Below are positions 1 through 5,671 of a DNA stretch of 14,035 nucleotides, piece after piece. The stretch is from assembly GCA_043820045.1 (NCBI GenBank), contig JBDREF010000098.1, positions 1 to 14,035 of the forward strand, given 5' to 3'. The notes under the pieces were generated by a model, which did no database searches, was not told the DNA's origin, and was given only the letters and a program-made list of their open reading frames with translations. The DNA is from JBDREF01 sp043820045. Its GTDB lineage: Bacteria; Planctomycetota; Phycisphaerae; Sedimentisphaerales; Anaerobacaceae. The position numbers were made by a program, and so were the translations under genes. The stretch's first letter is position 1, and every line of letters starts with the position of its first letter.

Positions 1-993
1 CTGAAGTATGAGATCGTCTTTTTTCTTTTGATACTTCAGCTCCGGCGGCACTATGAACCAGCTTGGCCAGCGGTCGTAACTCAGCCGTTCCTGAATTTCT
101 CTTTTCAATTCCGCACGGCGTGCTATCGGATCGGCGGGATAGAAGGAGTCTTCCAGGTATTTCTCGGTAGCAGAGTCTGTCAGGGTTGCGTCCAGGAATT
201 TTGTGATGGTCTGGTCGTGAAACTCGCTGACCTGCTCCGGATTGTTCCTGACCACGTAGAGGTGGTAGTCCAACTCGTCGAAGCCGATGCACAGTTCAAA
301 GACGACAACCGCTATCACGAGCGTAAGGGAGGTAAAGGCCCAGGTCAGACCCGGCCGATAGCGCGTGAAATGACCGATGCCGAGTACGAATCCCGCAATG
401 ACCAACGCATCGAGCCAGGCACAAATCCATGGCGCGAAAGAGAATCCCCATTGAATAGGCTCGACTGCTCTGGCGGCGCCGAAGTATCCCCAATAGAACA
501 GTTGCGGCGCGGTACACAGGGCTATCGCGATAAATCGCGAGCGAAAACGCAGCGGCCGACACGCAGCGGCGACGCAACTGACCAGCAGGCAGATGGCGAA
601 GCCCGGCAGATTGGCCAGGACAAAGACCGCCAATATGAAAATGAAGCTGTAGCGAAAGCTCATGAGTTGTGATATCAGAATCGGCGCTACGCCCAGGACG
701 CCCATGAGCAGGCCTAAAACAAGAATCTGCCAGGGGTATTCAAAAATACTGATGCCGGTTTTCATGGACTGGTCCAAACGCCAGAATTCCGGCGTCGTTA
801 CGGTTTGAACGTCGAACGACCAGAATGAGCCGGCGACTATTTTCGACCAGAAAACGCAAGTCAGACAGAACGCCACCACGGCAAGAAGCCAGCATGTCTG
901 GACGTTCTTGTGGCTGTAATGAAGGGTCGGACCGACGGCCATAAAGGACTTCGAGGCAACTATCGGTATCTTTTCCGTCTCTTTACCATCCAT
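1..993 (-). CDS. Multipass membrane protein of unknown function, C-terminus beyond the left edge
   Basis: The frame is open on the minus strand from an ATG at 993 to the window edge, 331 codons with no stop, so the C-terminus is missing. The start is supported by GAGGTGAG a few bases upstream. I see about six hydrophobic stretches, near residues 33-53, 88-108, 112-140, 145-165, 175-200 and 205-228. They are followed by a charged soluble tail (about 230-331) rich in Glu, Asp and Lys. There is no signal peptide; the N-terminus begins with a short charged segment. I do not recognise a characterised family; the composition resembles unannotated planctomycete membrane proteins, which is only an impression. 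It lies 68 bp downstream of the S-adenosylhomocysteine hydrolase gene on the same strand, with no obvious terminator between, so co-transcription is likely. A cytoplasmic-membrane location is the only functional statement I can support. Confidence 0.72.
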   Translation of the reverse strand, partial: MDGKETEKIPIVASKSFMAVGPTLHYSHKNVQTCWLLAVVAFCLTCVFWSKIVAGSFWSFDVQTVTTPEFWRLDQSMKTGISIFEYPWQILVLGLLMGVLGVAPILISQLMSFRYSFIFILAVFVLANLPGFAICLLVSCVAAACRPLRFRSRFIAIALCTAPQLFYWGYFGAARAVEPIQWGFSFAPWICAWLDALVIAGFVLGIGHFTRYRPGLTWAFTSLTLVIAVVVFELCIGFDELDYHLYVVRNNPEQVSEFHDQTITKFLDATLTDSATEKYLEDSFYPADPIARRAELKREIQERLSYDRWPSWFIVPPELKYQKKKDDLILQ

Positions 994-1061
994 AAGCCTC
1001 ACCTCGTTGTGACTCGTGAGAAGCGGTCCGCAACTCGGACGACGAGAGAAGAGGCCCGAGC

Positions 1062-2321
1062 TTATGTTCCTTCACCGCTGCTGGCAAGATAAGCAACTTG
1101 TTCGTCTGTTAGCGTGTCAATGCCTATTGACATTGATTTGAGCTTGAGCTTGCTTACCTGATGCTCTATTTCCAGCGGGACATCGTGAACGGCGACAGAA
1201 AACTTGCCCTGTTTCTTGACCGTATATTCAGCCTGCAGCGCCTGGGTGGCAAAGCTCATGTCCATCACGCTTGCCGGGTGTCCCTCGGCGGCGGCGAGGT
1301 TAATCAGCCGTCCTTCGCCGAGCAGGTAAATGCGCTTGTTGCTCTTAAGGACATATTCGTCAACATGGTTGCGCACGTTGTGGATCACCTTCTTGCTGAG
1401 CTGTCTCAGGGCCGGTATGTCTATCTCGACGTCGAAATGTCCGCTGTTGGCGACCACCGCCCTGTCTTTCATGGCGCGGAAATGCTCTGCCCGCAGGACG
1501 TGTTTGTTGCCAGTGAGCGTTACGAACAGCTCGCCGATTTTTGCCGCCTTTGCCATCGGCATAACTTCGAACCCGTCCATGGCGGCCTCGAGCGCTTTTA
1601 CCGCGTCGATTTCGGTGACCGTGACAATTGCTCCCATTCCCCGTGCTCGCATTGCAAAGCCGCGTCCGCACCAGCCGTAGCCGGCCACGACGATCTTCTT
1701 GCCGGCCATCAGGAAATCCGTCGCTCGAATGATGCCGTCCACCGTCGATTGGCCGGTGCCGTAGCGATTGTCGAACAGATGCTTGGTCGCGGCGTCGTTT
1801 ACTGCGATTACCGGAAACTTGAGCTTGCCTTCTCTTGCCATGGCCCGCAGCCTTACGACGCCCGTCGTTGTCTCTTCCATACTTGCGATGATCCGGCCGG
1901 CGTCTTTCTTTCTGCGGGTATGCAGCTCGTTTACCAGATCGGCGCCGTCGTCAAGTGTAATGACGGGTTTGTGGTCGATAGCCGCATTGATATGCTTGTA
2001 ATAAGTATTGCGATTCTCTCTGCAAATGGCGAAAACAGCTATGTTGAAATCCTTAACAAGCGAGGCGGCCACGTCGTCCTGGGTGCTCAGGGGGTTCGAT
2101 GCGCAGAGAACAACGTTTGCCCCGCCCGCTTTTAATGTTCTAACCAGGTTGGCCGTCTCGGCGGTAACGTGCAGGCAGGCTGAGACGTTTTTGCCCTTAA
2201 GGGGCTTGTTTTTCGCAAACCTCGTGCGAATGGCCGCCAGGGCGGGCATATCGTTGTCGGCCCAGAGAATCCGTTTCTTTCCGCCGGCCGCTAACGACAA
2301 ATCAGCTACGTCATATTTCAT
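1062..2321 (-). CDS. ahcY: S-adenosyl-L-homocysteine hydrolase (adenosylhomocysteinase)
   Basis: This enzyme splits S-adenosylhomocysteine into adenosine and homocysteine in the cytoplasm using tightly bound NAD, clearing the product inhibitor of methyltransferases. The 419-aa product shows the family signatures in order: HVTAETANL near residue 51, NPLSTQDDVAAS near 96, METTTGVVRL near 148, NDAATKHLFDNRYGTGQS near 174, the NAD-binding GYGWCGRG near 214 and NSGHFDVEID near 293. It lacks the roughly 40-residue insertion of the longer E. coli-excluded bacterial/eukaryotic type. The GTGQS motif and the C-terminus without a DKYYRY-like end fit the short archaeal/Thermotoga-like type. The ATG is preceded by GAAAGGA at good spacing, and a sigma-70-like promoter lies just upstream. 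I looked for an SAH riboswitch in the leader and saw none; the predicted leader is only about 27 nt. The membrane-protein gene follows on the same strand. Confidence 0.96.
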   Translation of the reverse strand: MKYDVADLSLAAGGKKRILWADNDMPALAAIRTRFAKNKPLKGKNVSACLHVTAETANLVRTLKAGGANVVLCASNPLSTQDDVAASLVKDFNIAVFAICRENRNTYYKHINAAIDHKPVITLDDGADLVNELHTRRKKDAGRIIASMEETTTGVVRLRAMAREGKLKFPVIAVNDAATKHLFDNRYGTGQSTVDGIIRATDFLMAGKKIVVAGYGWCGRGFAMRARGMGAIVTVTEIDAVKALEAAMDGFEVMPMAKAAKIGELFVTLTGNKHVLRAEHFRAMKDRAVVANSGHFDVEIDIPALRQLSKKVIHNVRNHVDEYVLKSNKRIYLLGEGRLINLAAAEGHPASVMDMSFATQALQAEYTVKKQGKFSVAVHDVPLEIEHQVSKLKLKSMSIGIDTLTDEQVAYLASSGEGT

Positions 2322-2355
2322 TTATCAATCCTTTCAAAGATGAACAAGAAGCATG

Positions 2356-2384
2356 AATATAGACCCGAACGACGGCGATTGCAA
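2356..2384 (-). promoter_or_regulatory. Sigma-70-like promoter of ahcY
   Basis: Read on the minus strand: a -35 TTGCAA (2379-2384), a 17-bp spacer and a -10 TATATT (2356-2361). Transcription would start near 2349, about 27 nt before the ahcY ATG, leaving room for the GAAAGGA ribosome-binding site but not for a riboswitch. Called from motif match and spacing only. Confidence 0.5.
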
Positions 2385-2464
2385 GCCTTTATTTGTGCAG
2401 GCGATGCCGTATGCCGTGTGTGCGATCGGCATTCGGTGGCAGATTGCGATTCATTCTCACCATT

Positions 2465-2578
2465 TGTCATTTCGCCCGGAGGCCGAAGGGCGAAGTGGAG
2501 AAATCCGGCCGCGAAGGACGGACAAGCTCCACTTGCCGCCAGATGTCTCGACTGCGCTGCGCTCCGCTCGACATGACA
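2465..2578. repeat. Imperfect inverted-repeat element (MITE/REP-like), about 114 bp
   Basis: The ends are near-perfect inverted copies: TGTCATTTCG at 2465 and, on the other strand, TGTCATGTCG ending at 2578 (9 of 10 bases). Inside is a strong stem, AAGTGGAG (2493-2500) with CTCCACTT (2527-2534), extended by GGC/GCC across one bulged base. The whole could fold into one long hairpin. The wording (tgtcatttcg ... gtggagaaatc ... ctcgacatgaca) is of a dispersed intergenic type I recognise from many bacterial genomes, but there is only one copy here, so mobility cannot be shown. It has no coding capacity; short open frames across it are chance products. Confidence 0.6.
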
Positions 2579-2749
2579 GAATTTTCCAAAGCCCCATGAA
2601 CTCCCCCCCGTATTCCGACCGCAGGCGGTGCCGTATTTGGCTTCAACTTCCCATCAGGATAGGGTTTTTAGGGTGGACACCCTTATCTTCTTTGGCAAAG
2701 CCAAACGCCTAAATAAATTGCTCTGGAAATGGTTGTGGAAAGATGGGGT
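2579..2749. other. Intergenic stretch with two small hairpins, no gene seen
   Basis: Between the inverted-repeat element and the first cassette-like promoter I find no convincing gene. Two small inverted repeats are visible: AGGGTG/CACCCT around 2670-2685 and TTTGGC-AAA-GCCAAA at 2691-2705. The second is perfect but is not followed by a T-run, so I do not call it a terminator. GC content falls from here rightwards, marking the left edge of the AT-richer block. Confidence 0.4.
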
Positions 2750-2787
2750 TTTTGTGTTTAATACAGACTGTATAATTATCGTTAACC
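2750..2787 (+). promoter_or_regulatory. Repeat copy A: promoter plus palindromic operator-like element before the 54-aa gene
   Basis: A perfect -10 TATAAT (2771-2776) overlaps the palindrome ATACAG-A-CTGTAT, and the element ends in GTTAACC at 2787. It matches copy B (3088-3125) at 27 of 38 positions without gaps, including 15 of 16 over the palindrome/TATAAT core. The -35 is poor (a T-rich TTTTGT 15 bp upstream). The 54-aa gene starts 26 bp downstream. Unlike copies B and C it lacks the 50-bp left block. Promoter function and possible operator function are inferred from sequence form. Confidence 0.5.
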
Positions 2788-2812
2788 ATAATTCGAGTCG
2801 GACGGATAAGAT

Positions 2813-2977
2813 ATGAGCAGGCTCTGTACCTTCATTGGCATGATAGTCTTTGGCTGGATAGGATGGTGGATAGGAGCCAGGTTTGGTGGATTCATGACCG
2901 CCTTTTTAATCAGCACCATCGGCAGCATTGTCGGAGTTTACGTAGGCTGGCGCATCAACCGCGATTACCTAAGCTGA
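2813..2977 (+). CDS. Small glycine-rich membrane protein, 54 aa
   Basis: The short frame runs from ATG at 2813 to TGA at 2975-2977. Nearly the whole protein is hydrophobic and splits into two membrane-spanning stretches, about residues 5-24 (IGMIVFGWIGWWIGARFGG) and 26-46, with glycines at regular intervals as in glycine-zipper helices. The tail is basic/polar (WRINRDYLS). The second segment ending in GVYVGWRI and the short Arg-rich tail resemble small two-helix membrane proteins widespread in bacteria; none that I recall has a known function. The ribosome-binding site is weak (GGATAAG ahead of the ATG). A promoter-like repeat element precedes it and a fuller copy follows before the TIR gene, so it may be the first gene of a small cassette series. 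A role as a membrane partner or toxin is speculation. Confidence 0.66.
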   Translation: MSRLCTFIGMIVFGWIGWWIGARFGGFMTAFLISTIGSIVGVYVGWRINRDYLS

Positions 2978-3036
2978 AGCTCCGTTGAATCATCGAGAAA
3001 CCGCCAACCGATCAGCGCCACGCAAGAGATTGAGGC

Positions 3037-3125
3037 GAGTATTGAACAAGCAGCGGGAACTTCTTATAATGGCAGAAACAGTTTGTGTTTCCCGTCTTAT
3101 ACAGATTGTATAATATTTGTTAGGC
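3037..3125 (+). repeat. Repeat copy B: attC-like / promoter-bearing intergenic repeat
   Basis: This 89-bp element has two blocks shared with copy C. The left block (3037-3086) matches at 44 of 50 positions and the right block (3088-3125) at 31 of 38, without gaps. Similarity starts at GAGTATTGAAC and stops at GTTAGGC, a perfect match to the integron core-site consensus GTTRRRY. AACAA near the left end is complementary to TTGTT at the right end, and CGGGAA (3054-3059) can pair with TTCCCG (3089-3094). The right block holds the perfect 7-bp stem TTATACA-GAT-TGTATAA and a TATAAT box at 3109-3114. The left box is not a proper RYYYAAC, so attC is a hypothesis; a shared promoter/operator is the alternative. 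Confidence 0.55.
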
Positions 3126-3127
3126 TC

Positions 3128-4057
3128 ATGGGATTGGCGATGCACGACGTTTTTGTATGTCACGCGAGGGAGGACAAAGGGCAAATAGCACGCCCCTTGG
3201 CTGAAGGTCTTCGATCCTCGGGTCTGATTGTCTGGTACGACGAATTCTCCCTTAAGCTTGGGGATTCACTTCGAGAGAGCATCGATAAAGGTCTTGCTGA
3301 TTCGCGTTTTGGTATAGTTGTGCTTAGTCACCATTTCTTTTCCAAGAGCTGGCCGCAGGCCGAGCTAAATGGACTATTTGCGATAGAGACCGCAGGTGGG
3401 GGAAAGAAAATAATCCCAATATGGCATGAGATCACGAAAGCTGAAATAATAGAATATTCTCCCATTCTTGCTGACAGAGTTGCCGTCACCACGAATATCG
3501 GTCTCGATGCTGTGCTTGAGCGAGTTTTGGACACAATCGATACTGAACGGCAGCACAAGGCTGGAAAAGGTCGAGTAGTTTCTATAACCCCAACTTCTGT
3601 CAGGCTCTATTCTGGGAAATGGCAGGTACAGACGCCAATAACTGTTACGAACCTCGGTAACTCTCCGGCCTACAGTGTAGTTCTTAAGATACTTGTTCAT
3701 GGTCAAAAAGTAACAGCTTCTTCCCTGGAGGTAGGAACTGACCCGCAGGCCTTGCCCCTCGAAGCAGCGATTGGCCATATCACCGTGTCTGCTGACCTAT
3801 TGCGATTAAACTGTTCATCGAGAGATGGACAGCAGATTGTTATGCTCATTCTGCATACTGCGCCAGCGAAAAGCAGTCGCACCATCTTCATTAAGGGCAC
3901 GATACCGGTTGATAGTTCGGCTGATGTCGCAGTAGTCGATGTTGATGAAAGGCCTCAAGAATTCCTGACCAAGGATGGCGAACTGGCGCTTATGTTCAAA
4001 CCTACCGAAGACTTGACTGTCAACGGGGTCTCGCTAAAAATGAGGCGACAGATATAG
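3128..4057 (+). CDS. TIR-domain protein with beta-rich C-terminal domain, candidate defence NADase
   Basis: Residues about 5-135 form a TIR domain: DVFVCHARED at the first strand, VWYDEFSLKLGDSLRESID as box 2, GIVVLSHHF, then SKSWPQAEL, where the Glu sits at the catalytic position of TIR NADases. The remaining 160 or so residues are beta-rich, with TPITVTNLGNSPAYSVVLKI recalling CARDB/Ig-like domains, and could be a sensing or oligomerising part. Bacterial TIR proteins of this form often cut NAD+ in anti-phage immunity; that role here is inference. I chose ATG 3128, 14 bp after the TATAAT box. ATG 3140 (MHDVF) is almost as good, and both have weak ribosome-binding sites. A TTG at 3083 lies upstream of the predicted promoter and is unlikely. 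After the TAG stop the same frame stays open until 4291. Base composition is more AT-rich than the flanking metabolic genes, as expected for acquired DNA. Confidence 0.87.
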   Translation: MGLAMHDVFVCHAREDKGQIARPLAEGLRSSGLIVWYDEFSLKLGDSLRESIDKGLADSRFGIVVLSHHFFSKSWPQAELNGLFAIETAGGGKKIIPIWHEITKAEIIEYSPILADRVAVTTNIGLDAVLERVLDTIDTERQHKAGKGRVVSITPTSVRLYSGKWQVQTPITVTNLGNSPAYSVVLKILVHGQKVTASSLEVGTDPQALPLEAAIGHITVSADLLRLNCSSRDGQQIVMLILHTAPAKSSRTIFIKGTIPVDSSADVAVVDVDERPQEFLTKDGELALMFKPTEDLTVNGVSLKMRRQI

Positions 4058-4161
4058 ACTAAATTGCGAGTGGAAGACATAATTGCATCCGGAGAGCATG
4101 TGGGCATCTATCTCTGGATAGGGCCAATTGAGCGATATAAAACAGAAGCAGGGACAGGTGG
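4058..4161. other. Spacer after the TIR gene, read-open in the TIR frame
   Basis: No separate gene is convincing here. The TIR frame continues past its TAG without a stop for about 77 codons. The first part reads like ordinary protein (RVEDIIASGEHVGIYLWIG); the rest crosses repeat copy C. This may be chance, a recent nonsense mutation that shortened the TIR protein, or decayed coding sequence. I annotate the TIR protein as ending at 4057. Confidence 0.3.
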
Positions 4162-4277
4162 GAGTATTGAACAAGCAACGAGAACTTCTCATACAGGCAG
4201 AAACAGTCTGTTCCCTGCCAGAGGCATGCGAGGACAAGCTTTCCCGTTTTATGCAGACGGTATAATCATTGTTTGGC
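4162..4277 (+). repeat. Repeat copy C: attC-like / promoter-bearing intergenic repeat
   Basis: This 116-bp counterpart of copy B has the same left block (4162-4211) and right block (4240-4277), separated by an extra stretch of about 27 bp. It ends in GTTTGGC, one base off the GTTRRRY consensus. The palindrome is weaker (TTATGC ... GTATAA with a G-T pair) but keeps the perfect TATAAT at 4261-4266. Left-box AACAA again faces ATTGTT at the right, and AACGAGAA faces TTTCCCGTT with one mismatch. Variable middle length with conserved ends is typical of attC sites. The GIY-YIG gene begins 17 bp after the element. Confidence 0.55.
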
Positions 4278-4293
4278 GTAAGGAGTATTAACA

Positions 4294-4863
4294 GTGCCTA
4301 CCAATTTCTATTACATCTACGCACTAAAAGATACCCGCGTTTCCCCGGCGAGACCATTCTATATTGGAAAAGGGACTGGTAGTCGCGCCTACGATCATCT
4401 TGTAAAACCAGACAAGACTTTAAAGTGCAAACGAATTGGCGAGATCATCGCCTCTGGGAAGACACCGCTGGTTGATATTCTTGCGGATGATCTTACCGAA
4501 ACCCAAGCATTAAAACTGGAAGCTGAACTTATATCAGCCTTCGGCACTGAGACGACAGGTGGCTTACTGACAAACACGGTTGTTCCGGCCGGACTCGGGG
4601 GAAAGAAAAGAAAGAACCTAATAGTGCCACAAGGGGCCGTTGAAAGAGCCCAAATTGGGCTGGAGTTCATCAAGTCCGCAATGGTAGAGCTTATCAGAAC
4701 GAATCCAGATGGAATTACAAACGCGGATGCCGCTAGTTTGTTGGGATTGCGCAGCGACTACAGGGGACGGCAAAAGGATTATCTGTCTTATAGTGTACTT
4801 GGCCTGCTTCTACGGGAAAGTAAGATTCGACGTGAGGGTAATAAGCACATCAGTAATCAATGA
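4294..4863 (+). CDS. GIY-YIG nuclease-domain protein with restriction-enzyme-like C-terminal region
   Basis: The 189-aa product starts at GTG 4294, chosen because AAGGAG lies 9 bp upstream. Residues 5-97 form a GIY-YIG nuclease domain: YIY at 7-9 (the GIY strand), YIG at 23-25, R31 and H35 in GSRAYDH, E77 in LEAELI as the metal-binding Glu, and N94. It most resembles the LEM-3-like/COG3680 branch. The C-terminal part (about 120-185) has ITNADAASLLGL and RGRQKDYLSYSVLGLLL, a helical, probably winged-helix segment of a kind I associate with stand-alone type II restriction endonucleases. Single-strand nicking or double-strand cleavage of DNA is the likely activity. No modification methyltransferase is in the window, so a classical restriction-modification pair is not shown. 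It follows repeat copy C and its TATAAT box, and has its own promoter candidate. It is the last gene of the AT-richer block. Confidence 0.85.
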   Translation: MPTNFYYIYALKDTRVSPARPFYIGKGTGSRAYDHLVKPDKTLKCKRIGEIIASGKTPLVDILADDLTETQALKLEAELISAFGTETTGGLLTNTVVPAGLGGKKRKNLIVPQGAVERAQIGLEFIKSAMVELIRTNPDGITNADAASLLGLRSDYRGRQKDYLSYSVLGLLLRESKIRREGNKHISNQ

Positions 4864-5036
4864 GAAAAGCCGAACAGGCGGATCCCTAATGCCCCGACGG
4901 TTAGCCGCCCCCTTCCGGTGAAATCTGAGCAGAAGACGCTCGACAAACTGGCAGGCGAGCACTTTACGGGCTTAAGACGCGGTTTTTAAGTCAAAAACAG
5001 CTATTTGCATATTTACAAGAAAGCATTGCAAGTTTG
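4864..5036. other. Gene-free spacer with one weak hairpin
   Basis: There is no gene. A stem GGCGG (4877-4881) with CCGCC (4905-4909) encloses a 23-nt loop, 14 bases past the GIY-YIG stop; it lacks a T-run, so a terminator is unproven. No further copy of the B/C repeat follows the GIY-YIG gene, which matters for the cassette-array idea. The right end grades into very diverged 21-bp units. Confidence 0.35.
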
Positions 5037-5503
5037 CATCGTGATATTGCAGCCTTACATCGTGGCAAAGTAAGCCTCCTCTGTGGCGAAGTCGGCATGA
5101 TATGTGACAAAGACGGCTTACTCCACGACAAAGTCAGTGTGACTTGTGGCAAAGTCAGCGTACTCCGTGGTTAAGTCGGCTTAATCCATCGCAGAGTAAG
5201 CGTGACCCGCGACAAAGTAAACGTGCTCCGTGGCAGAGTGAGTCCACAGGATGGCTTGCGCCACGTGATATGTTACAAAGTAAGCTTCCTCCATGGCTAA
5301 GTCGGCGTGATATGCTACAAAGCCGGGTTGCTCTGAGGCGAAGACGGCTTACTCCATGATAAAGTCGGTGTGACTTGCGACAAAGTAAACGTGCTCAGTG
5401 GCAGAGTGAGCGTTATATGTGACAGAGTCGGCTTACTTCGCTGCATTGTAAGCGTGATATGGGGCGGATGAAGTCCACAGGATGGCTTGCGGCACGTTAT
5501 GTG
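5037..5503. repeat. Degenerate tandem array of 21-bp units
   Basis: More than 20 units of 21 bp follow each other, roughly GTGRCAAAGTCGGCKTRMTCY, with the AAAGT core most constant. Period is kept almost without slippage. A 32-bp variant beginning AGTCCACAGG occurs at 5241 and 5472 with 3 differences; the spacing of 231 bp is exactly 11 units, so blocks of units were duplicated together. Read on the minus strand one frame gives heptapeptides close to HADFATE, but TAA stops interrupt it several times, each at the same His/Tyr position of the heptad. It is not CRISPR: there are no unique spacers and no palindromic repeat. It is probably a non-coding minisatellite or a decayed repeat-protein gene. 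Confidence 0.8.
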
Positions 5504-5572
5504 TGATCGATTCGTTTCAGCTTCCAGCGGGCAATCTCGGCGTGCGATTATTTAGAACCTCTAACATAATGA

Positions 5573-5657
5573 AAGAGACACGGATTCACACTGATTTCCA
5601 TACCCACGGCATGGCCGAGCCACTGTTTATAATTCATTTCTCCGTGTTCTCTGTGGC
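5573..5657. repeat. Possible relic of a dispersed intergenic repeat
   Basis: The phrases gacacggattcacactgatt and ctccgtgttctctgtggcc resemble short intergenic repeats common in several environmental phyla. Within this window there is no second copy, and pairing between the two ends is poor. Recognition is from memory of wording, so the call is weak. The remainder of 5504-5671 shows no gene. Confidence 0.2.
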
Positions 5658-5671
5658 CAACTTTATTTTTG

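Noticed and set aside
28..672. Plus-strand open frame of 214 codons
   Set aside because: Lies antisense to the better-supported membrane protein (hydrophobic segments, ribosome-binding site); its own product is charged, low-complexity and unrecognisable.
1161..2135. Long plus-strand frame opposite ahcY
   Set aside because: Antisense shadow of a clear adenosylhomocysteinase; no motif of its own.
2322..2465. SAH riboswitch upstream of ahcY
   Set aside because: No matching conserved core seen and the predicted leader is too short.
2340..2816. Several overlapping plus-strand frames of 60-120 codons in the ahcY upstream gap
   Set aside because: They cross the inverted repeat and promoter, are Arg/Ser/Pro-rich and overlap each other in different frames without ribosome-binding sites.
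3083..3127. TTG start extending the TIR protein by 15 residues
   Set aside because: Lies upstream of the predicted -10 box and inside the repeat shared with a different gene; the extra residues come from repeat sequence.
4877..4909. Terminator after the GIY-YIG gene
   Set aside because: Only a 5-bp stem with a 23-nt loop and no T-run.
5144..5359. Plus-strand 71-codon frame in the tandem array
   Set aside because: Its periodicity only reflects the 21-bp repeat; no start signal and it covers part of the array only.
5037..5503. CRISPR array
   Set aside because: Units are contiguous at 21 bp with no unique spacers and no palindromic repeats; no cas genes in the window.
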